NCBI GenBank assembly: GCA_002427815.1
Contig: DIZF01000007.1
Location: forward strand, 98,707-162,706
DNA length: 64,000 bases
From: Ramlibacter tataouinensis
GTDB lineage: Bacteria > Pseudomonadota > Gammaproteobacteria > Burkholderiales > Burkholderiaceae_C
Direction: 5' to 3'
This document shows, in pieces, positions 51,889 through 61,267 of this stretch (positions are counted from its first letter, which is position 1; every line of letters begins with the position of its first letter). Under the pieces are notes generated by a model that was given only the letters and a program-made list of their open reading frames with translations, ran no database searches and was not told where the DNA came from. A program made the position numbers and the translations under genes.

Positions 51889-53094
51889 TTACTGCACTTC
51901 CATCAGTTTACCGAAGGGCACCCAGGCCTTGCCGTCGAAGCGGATCAATTGCATGGTCTGGAACGGCGCGAAATCGTTCGGGCCGGTGTTGGCCAGGACC
52001 CCGGGCAGAGCCATCGGCACCTGGAAGTTTTTCAGGCTGGCGGCCTGCTTCATGACGTTCTCGTGGGTGAGGTTGTCGCCGCATTGCTTGAGCACTTGCA
52101 TCGCCAGCTGGCCGACCGCATAGCCATAGGCGTTGTTGGCGTCCTCGATTTTTCCTTCAGGCATGTATTTCTTCATGAAAGCGAAGAACTCCTTCATCGC
52201 CGGGTCGTTGGCCCATTGCGGGTCGGTCGGGTCCTTGAGGTATTCCTCGGAGATCAGGCCCACCGACTTGTCCAGACCGGCTGGCTGCAGCACCGAGCCG
52301 ACGCTGGCCGACACCTGGTTCAGGTAGTGAACCGGCTTCCAGCCGATGTCGGCCACCTTGCGGATCGCCTGGGCCGCGAACTTGGGCGTGGTGATGTTGA
52401 AGAACGTGTCGGCGCCGGAGCCCTTCAGCGTCACGATCTGCGAGTCGATGGTCGGGTCGGTCACCTCGTAGGTCGCCTGGGCCACGATCATGGTCTTGGC
52501 CTTGTCGCCCAGGCCTTCCATGAAACCACCGAGGTAGTCCTTGCCGTAATCGTCGTTCTGATACAGCACCGCGATCTTGGCGTTCGGCTTGGTCTGGAGG
52601 ATGTGCTGCGCGTACAGCTTGCCCTCGCTGTGGTAATTGGTATTGAAGCCCATGGTCCAGGGAAAGTGCGCCGGGTCGTTCCATTTGGAGGCGCCAGTGG
52701 CCAGGAACAGGTGCGGCACCTTCTTGGTGTTCATGTACTTGTGGATCGCCGTGTTCGACGGCGTGCCCAGAGTGCCCAGGAGAAACAGCACCTCGTCCTG
52801 TTCCACCAGCCGCCGTGCCATCTCCACGGCCTTGGGCGGGCTGTAGCCGTCGTCCACGCTGATGAAGTTGATCTTGCGCCCGCCGATGCCGCCCTGGTCG
52901 TTGATCATCTTGAAGTAGGCGGCCTCGGCCTTGCCGATGGTGCCGTAGGCCGACGCCGGTCCGCTGTACGGCACGATGTTGCCAATCTTGATTTCGGTAT
53001 CGCTGGCACCGGGATCGTATTTCTTCTGCGCCAGTGCAGGCAGCGCGAGGGCCAGCCCGAGGGTGGCGACGGCAAAGGTGGTCTTGATCGACAT
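51889..53094 (-). CDS. LIV-type ABC transporter substrate-binding protein (second operon)
   Basis: 401 residues. The signal peptide ends near ALA-QK (about residue 22). The type I periplasmic binding fold contains YDPGASDTEIKIGNIVPYSGPAS at its mature start (key words). This subgroup (relatives often annotated as branched-chain amino acid binding) sits with organic-acid or amide uptake systems. It is the last gene of the second LIV operon, after both ATPases and both permeases. Confidence 0.92.
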   Translation of the reverse strand: MSIKTTFAVATLGLALALPALAQKKYDPGASDTEIKIGNIVPYSGPASAYGTIGKAEAAYFKMINDQGGIGGRKINFISVDDGYSPPKAVEMARRLVEQDEVLFLLGTLGTPSNTAIHKYMNTKKVPHLFLATGASKWNDPAHFPWTMGFNTNYHSEGKLYAQHILQTKPNAKIAVLYQNDDYGKDYLGGFMEGLGDKAKTMIVAQATYEVTDPTIDSQIVTLKGSGADTFFNITTPKFAAQAIRKVADIGWKPVHYLNQVSASVGSVLQPAGLDKSVGLISEEYLKDPTDPQWANDPAMKEFFAFMKKYMPEGKIEDANNAYGYAVGQLAMQVLKQCGDNLTHENVMKQAASLKNFQVPMALPGVLANTGPNDFAPFQTMQLIRFDGKAWVPFGKLMEVQ

Positions 53095-53125
53095 GATGGG
53101 TCCTTTCGGGACGGTGATACGGCAA

Positions 53126-54178
53126 TCACGCCGCTGTGGTTTCTTCCTTGCGCCTCTTCACTCTGGCCCAGGCCAGGCGCACGGCCCCGGCAACGCCGGT
53201 GGGCATCACGTACATGAACACGATCATCAGGATGCCGTAGATCGCCCACGGCGCGGCCTTGGAAATCTGGTCGGCGAGGTTGGGCACGAACTGCACGAAC
53301 AACGCCCCGTAGAACGCGCCCGAGATCGAGGCCAGCCCGCCGACCACCATCCCCACCATCAGCGTGATGGACAGGAAGATGGTGAAGCTGTCCGGCGCCA
53401 CGAAGGCCACCGCGATGCCGCCCAGGGCCCCGGCCACGCCGGTGAACATGGCGCTGACGCCGAACGCCAGCGACTTGTACAGCGCGTTGTCGATGCCCAT
53501 GGTGGAGGCAGCGATGGGCTGGTCGCGGATGGCGATCAAGGCGCGGCCCACCCGCCCGCGCAGCAGGTTCCAGCCCAGCAGAAACATCACCACGGTGACG
53601 AACAACGTGAAGAAGAAGAACCAGCGATCGGGGTTGAGGTGCAGCCCGAAGACAGAGGCAAAGGGCGGATCGGGTTTGTTGAGCACAATGCCGTTGACCC
53701 CGCCGGTCCATTCCTCCAGGTGCTTGTACTTCAGCAGCTGCGGCAGGGCCACGCCCAACGCGAAGGTGGCCAGCGCCAGGTAGGTGCCCTCGAGCCGCAG
53801 CGCTGGCAGGCCGAACAGGAATCCGGCGACCATGCACACGGCACCGGCCAGCGGAATGCAGGCCCAATACGGCACGCCGAACTTGTCCATCAGGATCGCG
53901 GTGACGTAGGCCCCGATGGCGTAGAAGGCGCCATGGCCCAGCGAAATCTGGCCGTTGAAGCCGGTCAGGATGTTCAGGCCCAGCAGCGCGATCGCGTAGA
54001 TCAGCACCATCGAAAACTGGAACGTGCGGTAGTTGCTGATGAAGAACGGCAGCGCGCAGGCGATCGCCAGCAGCACGGCAGCAGTGATGACCTGGCCCCG
54101 GCGCAACCCTGAAGGCGCGGCCGCGAGCTGCGCCGCCGGGGAGCCGGTGTTCGTGTCGATCGCGGATGCGCCATCCAT
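53126..54178 (-). CDS. livM: LIV-type ABC transporter permease LivM
   Basis: 350 residues with about nine membrane helices. LNILTGFNGQISLGHGAFYAIGAY is the LivM signature (key words), and GRALIAIRDQPIAASTMGI is the cytoplasmic coupling loop. A charged C-terminal tail follows (KRRKEE). It starts three bases after the livH stop and is followed by the binding-protein gene. Confidence 0.93.
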   Translation of the reverse strand: MDGASAIDTNTGSPAAQLAAAPSGLRRGQVITAAVLLAIACALPFFISNYRTFQFSMVLIYAIALLGLNILTGFNGQISLGHGAFYAIGAYVTAILMDKFGVPYWACIPLAGAVCMVAGFLFGLPALRLEGTYLALATFALGVALPQLLKYKHLEEWTGGVNGIVLNKPDPPFASVFGLHLNPDRWFFFFTLFVTVVMFLLGWNLLRGRVGRALIAIRDQPIAASTMGIDNALYKSLAFGVSAMFTGVAGALGGIAVAFVAPDSFTIFLSITLMVGMVVGGLASISGAFYGALFVQFVPNLADQISKAAPWAIYGILMIVFMYVMPTGVAGAVRLAWARVKRRKEETTAA

Positions 54179-54181
54179 GGG

Positions 54182-55054
54182 TCAGACCCTCGTCACGATG
54201 ACTTTTCCGAACAGGCCGGCTGGGCGCACCACCAGCACGCCGACGATCAGCACCAGCGCCACGGTGAGTTTGAGTTCGGTGCCAATCAGGTAGGCGCCGA
54301 CGATGTTCTCCAACACGCCGACGATGAAGCCGCCCAGCACCGCCCCGCCGGGGCTGTCGATGCCACCCACCAACGCGCCCGCGAACGCGTACAGCAGCAC
54401 GCCGGCCATCATGTTCGGTTCGAGGAAGACGACCGGCGCGATCATCATTCCCGCGGTGGCGCCGATGGCGGCGGCCATGCCCCAGCCCAGCGCCAGCATC
54501 CAGCCCACGCGAATGCCCACCAGCCGGCTCGAGTCCGGGTTCTGCGACGCGGCCCGCATGGCCAGGCCCAGCGGCGTGAAGCGGAAGAACAGGTAGACCA
54601 GCAGCAGCACGATCAGGGTCACCGATATCGCTCCGAGCTCGTGCGAGGAGATGATGTGCGAGCCGAACGGGGGCTGCTCCGGGAACGGGCTGGGGAACGA
54701 CTTGATGGTGTAGGTGTAGATCCAGCCGGCCAGGCTGTTGAGGATCAGCAGCAGGCCGATGAACACCACCACCACCGTGAGCACGGGCGCGCGCTCCACC
54801 GGCCGCACGATGATCCGTTCGATGGCGGCGCCCAGCAGGAAGGCGAGGACCAGGGTCGCGAAGAACGCCGCCCAGTAGGGCCAGCCGGCGTTGATCATGG
54901 TCCAGCACAGGTAGGTCGAGAACATGGCGAGCTCGCCCTGCGCGAAGTTCACGTGGTGAGTGGCGTTGTAGATCATCACCAGGGCCAGCGCCAGACTGGC
55001 GTAGATGCCGCCGGTGGCGAGGCCGGCGATCACCTGATGCAAAAATGCGTCCAT
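54182..55054 (-). CDS. livH: LIV-type ABC transporter permease LivH
   Basis: 290 residues, eight predicted helices, normal length. GLATGGIYASLALALVMIYNATHHVNFAQGE is the LivH opening (key words), and LRAASQNPDSSRLVGIRVGW is the coupling loop. It lies between livF and livM in the second LIV operon. Confidence 0.94.
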   Translation of the reverse strand: MDAFLHQVIAGLATGGIYASLALALVMIYNATHHVNFAQGELAMFSTYLCWTMINAGWPYWAAFFATLVLAFLLGAAIERIIVRPVERAPVLTVVVVFIGLLLILNSLAGWIYTYTIKSFPSPFPEQPPFGSHIISSHELGAISVTLIVLLLVYLFFRFTPLGLAMRAASQNPDSSRLVGIRVGWMLALGWGMAAAIGATAGMMIAPVVFLEPNMMAGVLLYAFAGALVGGIDSPGGAVLGGFIVGVLENIVGAYLIGTELKLTVALVLIVGVLVVRPAGLFGKVIVTRV

Positions 55055-55065
55055 GCGGGTTCCTT

Positions 55066-55778
55066 CTAATAGCCGAGGTAGGAGCGCCGCACGGCATCAT
55101 TGCGCCGGATCTCGTCGGTGCTGCCCGACAGGACGATGCGTCCGGTTTCCAGCAGATGCGCGTGATCGGCCAGGTTCAGCGCCATCGCGGCGTTCTGCTC
55201 CACCAGCAGGATGGTGACTTTCTGCTCGCGGTTGATCTCGCGCATCACCGCGAAAATTTCCTTGACGATCAGGGGGGCAAGCCCGAACGAAGGCTCGTCC
55301 AGCAGCAGCAGGCGCGGCCGCAGCATCAGGGCCCGCGACACCGCCAGCATCTGCTGCTGCCCGCCCGACAGCGTTCCGGCCTGCTGGGCCCGGCGCTCCT
55401 TGAGGATGGGAAACAGCCGGTACACCCGCTCGTAATCCTGCGCCGTCGCCGCCTTGTCGCGGCGCGCGAACGCGCCCAGGCGCAGGTTTTCCTCGGTGGT
55501 CAGGCTGGTGAAAGTGCCGCGGCCATCCGGCACATGGGCGATCCCCAGGCGCACGATGTCCTCGGTGGACCGGCCATCGACGCGCTCGCCGGCGAATCGC
55601 ACCTCGCCGCTGGTGCGGATCATGTTGCACAGCGCGCGCAGCGTGGTGGTCTTGCCGGCACCGTTGGCGCCCAGCAGCGTGGTGATGGTGCCTTCCTCGA
55701 TGCTGAAGTCCAGGCCGTGCAGCACCGAGGTGGCGCCGTAGCCGGCATGCAGGTTCCGCACCTCGAGCAGCGCCGCCA

Positions 55779-55779
<1 letters not shown>
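55066..55779 (-). CDS. livF: LIV-type ABC transporter ATPase LivF
   Basis: 237 residues. Walker A GANGAGKTT, signature TLSGGQQQM, Walker B LLLLDEPSFGLAP and VTILLVEQNAAMAL are complete. The ATG overlaps the livG stop by one base. Unlike the first LIV operon, this one has separate livG and livM genes. Confidence 0.95.
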
Positions 55780-56591
<812 letters not shown>

Positions 56592-56673
56592 GGTCCTCCC
56601 GATCTCCAAAAAGCGAAGGAGTGGATGCTTTCATGCAAAGAGGCAGCGCCAATGAGTGTTTTCCCGGACAACG

Positions 56674-56692
56674 GGTGCTGCACAGCAGCACC
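56674..56692. promoter_or_regulatory. Palindrome GGTGCTG-N5-CAGCACC in the divergent livG/ATP-grasp promoter region
   Basis: Perfect 7-base arms in the 140-base gap between the two divergent genes. It could be an operator or an RNA hairpin. No partner site was found nearby. Confidence 0.35.
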
Positions 56693-56731
56693 GATGCAAT
56701 GGGGTCTTCACACGGAAGAGTTCCGGGCAGT

Positions 56732-59371
56732 GTGACAATCACGCGCGTGGACACACACGACCAGCCCGTCGCTTCGCTGTCTGGGGCCGATCCCCAGGAA
56801 GCGCCTGCGGCGCTCGCCGCGGCGTTGGCGCCGGCGGCCGCGCCCGGACATTTCGACGAGTTGCGCGGCGCAGTTTCGGCGCCGCCCGCCGAGGCGTGGA
56901 ATGGCGGGAGGCGGGAGGCCCTGCATGGCCTGCCCGCGCGGCCGTGGGCCCGGTTCTTCGAGAACCTCGGCCGCGACGGCTTCAACGACCTGAACCGCCG
57001 CACGGTCAACCTGGAGCGCCAGTTGCGCGACAACGGCGTCACCTACAACGTGTACGCCGATGCCCACGGCCCGCAGCGGCCCTGGTCGCTCGACCTGTTC
57101 CCGCTCATCATCACGCCGGACAGCTGGCGCCGGATCGAATCCGGCGTGCTGCAGCGGGCCAGGCTGCTCGACCGCGTGATGGCCGATGTCTATGGGCCCC
57201 AGCAATTGCTCGCGCGCAACCTGCTGCCGCCGGCGCTGGTGCAGGGCCACCCCGGCTACCTGCGGCCCCTGCACGGCGTTGCGCCCGCGGGCGGAACGCA
57301 TTTGCACATCGCCGCCTTCGATCTGGCTCGAGATCCCTCCGGTAGCTGGTGGGTGCTGTCGCAGCGCACGCAGGCGCCTTCGGGCCTGGGCTACCTGCTG
57401 GAAAACCGGCTGGTCATCTCGCGCCTCTTCCCCGAGGCCTTCCGCGACCTCAAGGTGCAGCGGCTGGCCGCCACCTACCGGGCGCTGGTGGAAGGCCTGC
57501 GCGGGATGTGCCCGGGCGATGGTGAACCGCGCATCGTGCTGCTCACCCCCGGCCCCTACAACGAAACCTATTTCGAGCATGCCTACCTGGCGCGCTACCT
57601 GGGCTTGACCCTGGTCGAAGGCGGCGACCTCACGGTGCGCGACCAGCGCCTGTACCTCAAGACGCTGCAGGGTCTGGAACCGGTGCACGGCATCCTCAAG
57701 CGCCTGGACGACGAGTTCCTGGACCCGCTCGAGCTGAGGTCCAATTCGCGCCTGGGCGTGCCGGGGCTGTTGCAGGCGATACGGGCCGGCAACGTCCTGG
57801 TCGCCAATGCGCCCGGTTCCGGCTTCCTGGAATCCACCGCCCTCCTGGGCTTTCTGCCGGCGCTTTCGCGTCATCTGCTGGGCGAGGAACTCGAGCTGCC
57901 TTCGCTGGCCAGCTGGTGGTGCGGCGAGCGCGCCGCGATGGAAGCGGCCCTGCCGCTGCTGGCCCACAGCATGATCAAGCCCACCTATGGCGGCGCGGGC
58001 GCGGGCGCTGTGCCCGGCAAGTCGCTGTCGCGGCGCGAACTCGACGAATGGGCGGGCCGCATCGTGCGCGAAGCCGGGGAACATACCGTCCAGGCCTCGC
58101 TGCCGCTGTCGCAGATGCCCACCTGGAAACAGGGATCGCAGGGCTGCCGGATCGAGCCGCGCTCGCTCATGCTGCGCGTGTTCGCCGTGTCCGACGGACC
58201 GCAGTCGTGGCGGGTGCTGCCCGGGGGCCTGACGCGCATTGCCGGTGCCGAGCTGGAGATCGCCTCGATGCAGCGCGGCGGCAGCAGCGCCGACACCTGG
58301 GTGCTGACCCATGGCGAGGTCGACCCCACCAGCCTGCTGCACCATGACCAGCCTGCCGCGGCCATCGGCCACCGCAGCCGAAGCGTGACCAGCCGCGCCG
58401 CCGAGAACCTGTTCTGGCTGGGACGCTATACGGAGCGCACCGAAAACAGCGCGCGCCTGGCGCGGCTGACACTGGAGGGTCTCAACGGCGAGGACCAGAG
58501 CTCGCAGCCGCTGCTGGCCTGGCTGAGCGAAGTGGCCGTCGCCAGCGCGCTGGTGCTGCGCGCGGTGCCACCGGCGACGCAGTCGCGGCGGGTGTTCGAG
58601 CGTTCGCTGATCGCGGGCCTCGCCGACACCGTCGACGCGAACAGCGTGGGCTACAACCTCGCCGCCCTGGTCAAAGCGGCGTCCGCGGTGCGCGAGCGGC
58701 TGTCGCAGGAGCAATGGAACGTGATCGTCAGGGCCGAGCAGGAGTTCTCCCGCGGCTGCCGGGTCCTCGCCGAAGCCGGCGACTTTTCCTCGGTGGAAGC
58801 GTTGCGGGTGCTGGAAACCCTCTCGGGCGCCACGGCGGCCATGACCGGCGCACAGACCGACCGCATGACGCGCGACGACGGCTGGCGTCTGCTGTCCAGC
58901 GGGCGGCATCTGGAACGCCTGGGTTTCCTGGCAGCGGCGCTGGAATGCGCGTTCGAGACCGGGGCCGTGCTGGACGAGGGCGGTTTCGAGGCCGTGGTGG
59001 CACTGTTCGACAGCACCATCACCTTTCATGCGCAGTACCAGCAGCGCCATGACATCCCGGCCCTGCTCGATCTGCTGGTGCTGGACCGCGACAATCCGCG
59101 CTCGCTGGGCTGGGTGGTGCAGACCTTGCGCGGACGGCTGGCCAAGCTCGCCGGCAGCGCGCCCGGCGAAATGCCGGACATCGCTCTCACGGTGCCCGAC
59201 CCGCAGCAATGGAAGCTGGAAACCATCTGCGAGCGCGACGCCGAAGGCCGGTACACCGCCCTGCTGGAGTTGCTGCAGCGCTGCACCGACGCCGCCTACC
59301 GGCTCTCGGACGACCTGAGCGCGCGTTATTTCACCCATTCGCTCGACGCGCGCCACAGTGTCGGCGTCTGA
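56732..59371 (+). CDS. Fused circularly permuted ATP-grasp and alpha-E protein
   Basis: 879 residues. Residues about 40-520 match the ATP-grasp protein encoded at 45483-46973 (RVMADVYGPQQLL, WVLSQRTQAPSGLGYLLENR, RLDDEFLDPLELR, LPGGLTRIAG-type end). Residues about 555-865 are an alpha-E domain (RAAENLFWLGRYTERTENSARL...). The same two parts are separate genes at 44.5-47 kb, so this is a paralogous fused form. The start is uncertain: I use the GTG at 56732, 11 bases after GGAAGAG; in-frame GTG 56747 and ATG 56699 or 56621 are alternatives. Confidence 0.9.
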   Translation: MTITRVDTHDQPVASLSGADPQEAPAALAAALAPAAAPGHFDELRGAVSAPPAEAWNGGRREALHGLPARPWARFFENLGRDGFNDLNRRTVNLERQLRDNGVTYNVYADAHGPQRPWSLDLFPLIITPDSWRRIESGVLQRARLLDRVMADVYGPQQLLARNLLPPALVQGHPGYLRPLHGVAPAGGTHLHIAAFDLARDPSGSWWVLSQRTQAPSGLGYLLENRLVISRLFPEAFRDLKVQRLAATYRALVEGLRGMCPGDGEPRIVLLTPGPYNETYFEHAYLARYLGLTLVEGGDLTVRDQRLYLKTLQGLEPVHGILKRLDDEFLDPLELRSNSRLGVPGLLQAIRAGNVLVANAPGSGFLESTALLGFLPALSRHLLGEELELPSLASWWCGERAAMEAALPLLAHSMIKPTYGGAGAGAVPGKSLSRRELDEWAGRIVREAGEHTVQASLPLSQMPTWKQGSQGCRIEPRSLMLRVFAVSDGPQSWRVLPGGLTRIAGAELEIASMQRGGSSADTWVLTHGEVDPTSLLHHDQPAAAIGHRSRSVTSRAAENLFWLGRYTERTENSARLARLTLEGLNGEDQSSQPLLAWLSEVAVASALVLRAVPPATQSRRVFERSLIAGLADTVDANSVGYNLAALVKAASAVRERLSQEQWNVIVRAEQEFSRGCRVLAEAGDFSSVEALRVLETLSGATAAMTGAQTDRMTRDDGWRLLSSGRHLERLGFLAAALECAFETGAVLDEGGFEAVVALFDSTITFHAQYQQRHDIPALLDLLVLDRDNPRSLGWVVQTLRGRLAKLAGSAPGEMPDIALTVPDPQQWKLETICERDAEGRYTALLELLQRCTDAAYRLSDDLSARYFTHSLDARHSVGV

Positions 59372-59372
59372 C

Positions 59373-60296
59373 ATGCTGCTTCAGGTCATCCACGGAACGC
59401 GCTACGACTACGCGCCGCCGGTCAAGACGGCGCAGCACATGGCCCACCTCCAGCCTGCGCACACGGCCACGCAGCGCCTGCTGAGCCACCAGCTCGAGAT
59501 CACTCCGGCGCCCGCGCAGCAAAGCGAAACCACGGACGTCTATGGCAACAAACGCACGTTCTTCAGCCTGCGCAGCGCGCACGATGCGCTCCAGGTGGTG
59601 GCCCGCAGCCTGGTGGAGACCTCGGCGCCGGCGCCGGTGCACAGCCTGGTTGCGTGGGAGACGGTGCGCGAGCGACTGCGCTACCACCGCGAGGCCAGCT
59701 ACGACCCCGCCGCCGAATTCGTCTTTGCTTCGCCTCATGTGCCGCGGCATGCCGACTTCCTGGCCTATGCCCAGCCCAGTTTCCCGCCGGGGCGCGACTT
59801 GCAGGAAGCCGCACGCGGGCTCATGCAGCGCATCCACGCCGATTTCGAATTCGAGAGGAGCGCCACCGACGTCGGCACGCCCGCGCTGGAAGCGCTGCAG
59901 ATGCGCAAGGGCGTGTGCCAGGACTTCGCGCACATCATGCTGGGCTGCCTGCGCAGCCTGGGCCTGCCGGGCCGCTATGTCAGCGGCTACCTGCTCACCC
60001 AGCCGCCACCCGGCCAGCCCCGCCTGGCTGGAAGCGACGCATCGCACGCCTGGGTTTCGATTCATGTGCCGGAGCCGGAGGGTCCCGGTCGATGGGTGGA
60101 TCTCGACCCCACCAATGGCCGTGCGCCCGCCGCGGACTATGTGACGCTCGCGACCGGCCGCGATTATTCGGACGTGTCGCCGTTGCGCGGCGTGATCCAT
60201 GGCGGCGCCAGGCACAAGCTGCACGTCGCCGTCACCGTGGTGGAAGTGGCCTCCCCTACAATTTCCGCAACTCTCTCCAACAAAGGCATCCCATGA
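59373..60296 (+). CDS. Transglutaminase-like protein of the ATP-grasp/alpha-E system
   Basis: 307 residues. An N-terminal beta domain (LLQVIHGTRYDYAPPVKTAQH) precedes a transglutaminase core with Cys in RKGVCQDFAH, His in DASHAWVSIH and Asp in WVDLDPTNG. No signal peptide is visible. The ATG at 59373 begins one base after the ATP-grasp/alpha-E stop, so all three activities are cotranslated. It probably cleaves or transfers the peptide made by its partner; no substrate is known. Confidence 0.92.
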   Translation: MLLQVIHGTRYDYAPPVKTAQHMAHLQPAHTATQRLLSHQLEITPAPAQQSETTDVYGNKRTFFSLRSAHDALQVVARSLVETSAPAPVHSLVAWETVRERLRYHREASYDPAAEFVFASPHVPRHADFLAYAQPSFPPGRDLQEAARGLMQRIHADFEFERSATDVGTPALEALQMRKGVCQDFAHIMLGCLRSLGLPGRYVSGYLLTQPPPGQPRLAGSDASHAWVSIHVPEPEGPGRWVDLDPTNGRAPAADYVTLATGRDYSDVSPLRGVIHGGARHKLHVAVTVVEVASPTISATLSNKGIP

Positions 60297-60748
60297 GTGT
60301 TCAAGACAAGCTGAAGGAACTCGGCATCACGCTGCCCGCAGCCTCCACCCCCGCCGCGGCCTACGTGCCCTTCGTCCGCACCGGCAACCTGGTCTTCCTC
60401 TCCGGCCACATCGCCAAGAAGGATGGCAAGGCCTGGGTCGGCCAGTTCGGCAAGAACATGACCACCGACGAGGGCAAGGCGGCAGCGCGCGCGATCGCCA
60501 TCGACCTGATGGGCACACTCCAGGCGGCGGTCGGCGATTTGAGCAAGATCAAGCGCATCGTCAAGGTGATGAGCCTGGTGAACTCCACCGCCGACTTCAC
60601 CGAGCAGCACCTGGTCACCAACGGCGCCAGCGAATTGCTCGGCCAGGTCTTCGGCGACAAGGGTGCCCATGCGCGCAGCGCGTTCGGCGTGGCCCAGATT
60701 CCGATGGGCGCCTGCGTCGAGATCGAGCTGATCGCGGAAGTAGCCTAG
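60293..60748 (+). CDS. RidA/YjgF-family protein
   Basis: 151 residues, a RidA fold of the longer branch (KELGITLPAASTPAAAYVPFVRTGNLVFLSG, key words). The arginine usual in the RidA active site is not in the standard IPxAR-type position; here the end reads GVAQIPMGACVEIELIAEVA. RidA proteins deaminate reactive enamine/imine intermediates. Its ATG overlaps the transglutaminase stop as ATGA, an unusual partner that may belong to the same system. Confidence 0.9.
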   Translation: MSVQDKLKELGITLPAASTPAAAYVPFVRTGNLVFLSGHIAKKDGKAWVGQFGKNMTTDEGKAAARAIAIDLMGTLQAAVGDLSKIKRIVKVMSLVNSTADFTEQHLVTNGASELLGQVFGDKGAHARSAFGVAQIPMGACVEIELIAEVA

Positions 60749-60794
60749 GTGTCTCTGTCCGGCATTTGAGTCGGGCTCCGTTTCACGCATCGAT

Positions 60795-61205
60795 GGTTGG
60801 CACGGCCGGCGACCGGGGTGGGTCGTTCTCCGGTCGGCCTCGCGGGCGCCTGAACGGGTCCACCGCCATCACTTCGTCAAGAGAAAAAGCGGGTCCGCAT
60901 TCTCTGTAGCAACCGCGAATGGACCTGCGCCCAGGCACACCGACCACCGACCGCGAAGTAGCGTCGTTGCGCTCGAACATGGGTACTGCGCAACTTAGTC
61001 ACCGCTCCGGTGTTTCGGCCGACGCCTGCAGCACCATCACTTCGAGGTCGGTGATCGGGGTGGGTCGGGCGCAGGTCCATTCGCGGTTGCCCCAGACTCG
61101 GCGCGCCAACTTTTCAGTGTTGACGCCAACCTGCTTGCATGCACGGGTAGGCGCCCGTGAGGCCGACCGGAGAACGACCCACCCCGGTCGCCGGCCTTGC
61201 CAACC
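60795..61205. repeat. 411-bp fold-back element with nested inverted repeats
   Basis: An outer 57-bp inverted repeat pairs 60795-60851 with 61149-61205 (55 of 57 positions). An inner perfect 24-bp inverted repeat pairs 60909-60932 with 61067-61090 (GCAACCGCGAATGGACCTGC...). A GGGGTGGGTCG module recurs in both. It lies between the convergent ridA-type and parC genes and has no ORF I would believe. It may be a MITE-like element or a bidirectional terminator; the gap 60749-61267 holds nothing else. Confidence 0.85.
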
Positions 61206-61267
61206 TTGTCTGCCTGCAACGGTGGCGCGCCCCGGTGAACCCCCGAGGACAGCCGGGGCTGAAACTT

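Noticed and set aside
60795..61205. CRISPR array
   Set aside because: Repeats are few, inverted and nested, with no regular spacing and no cas genes.
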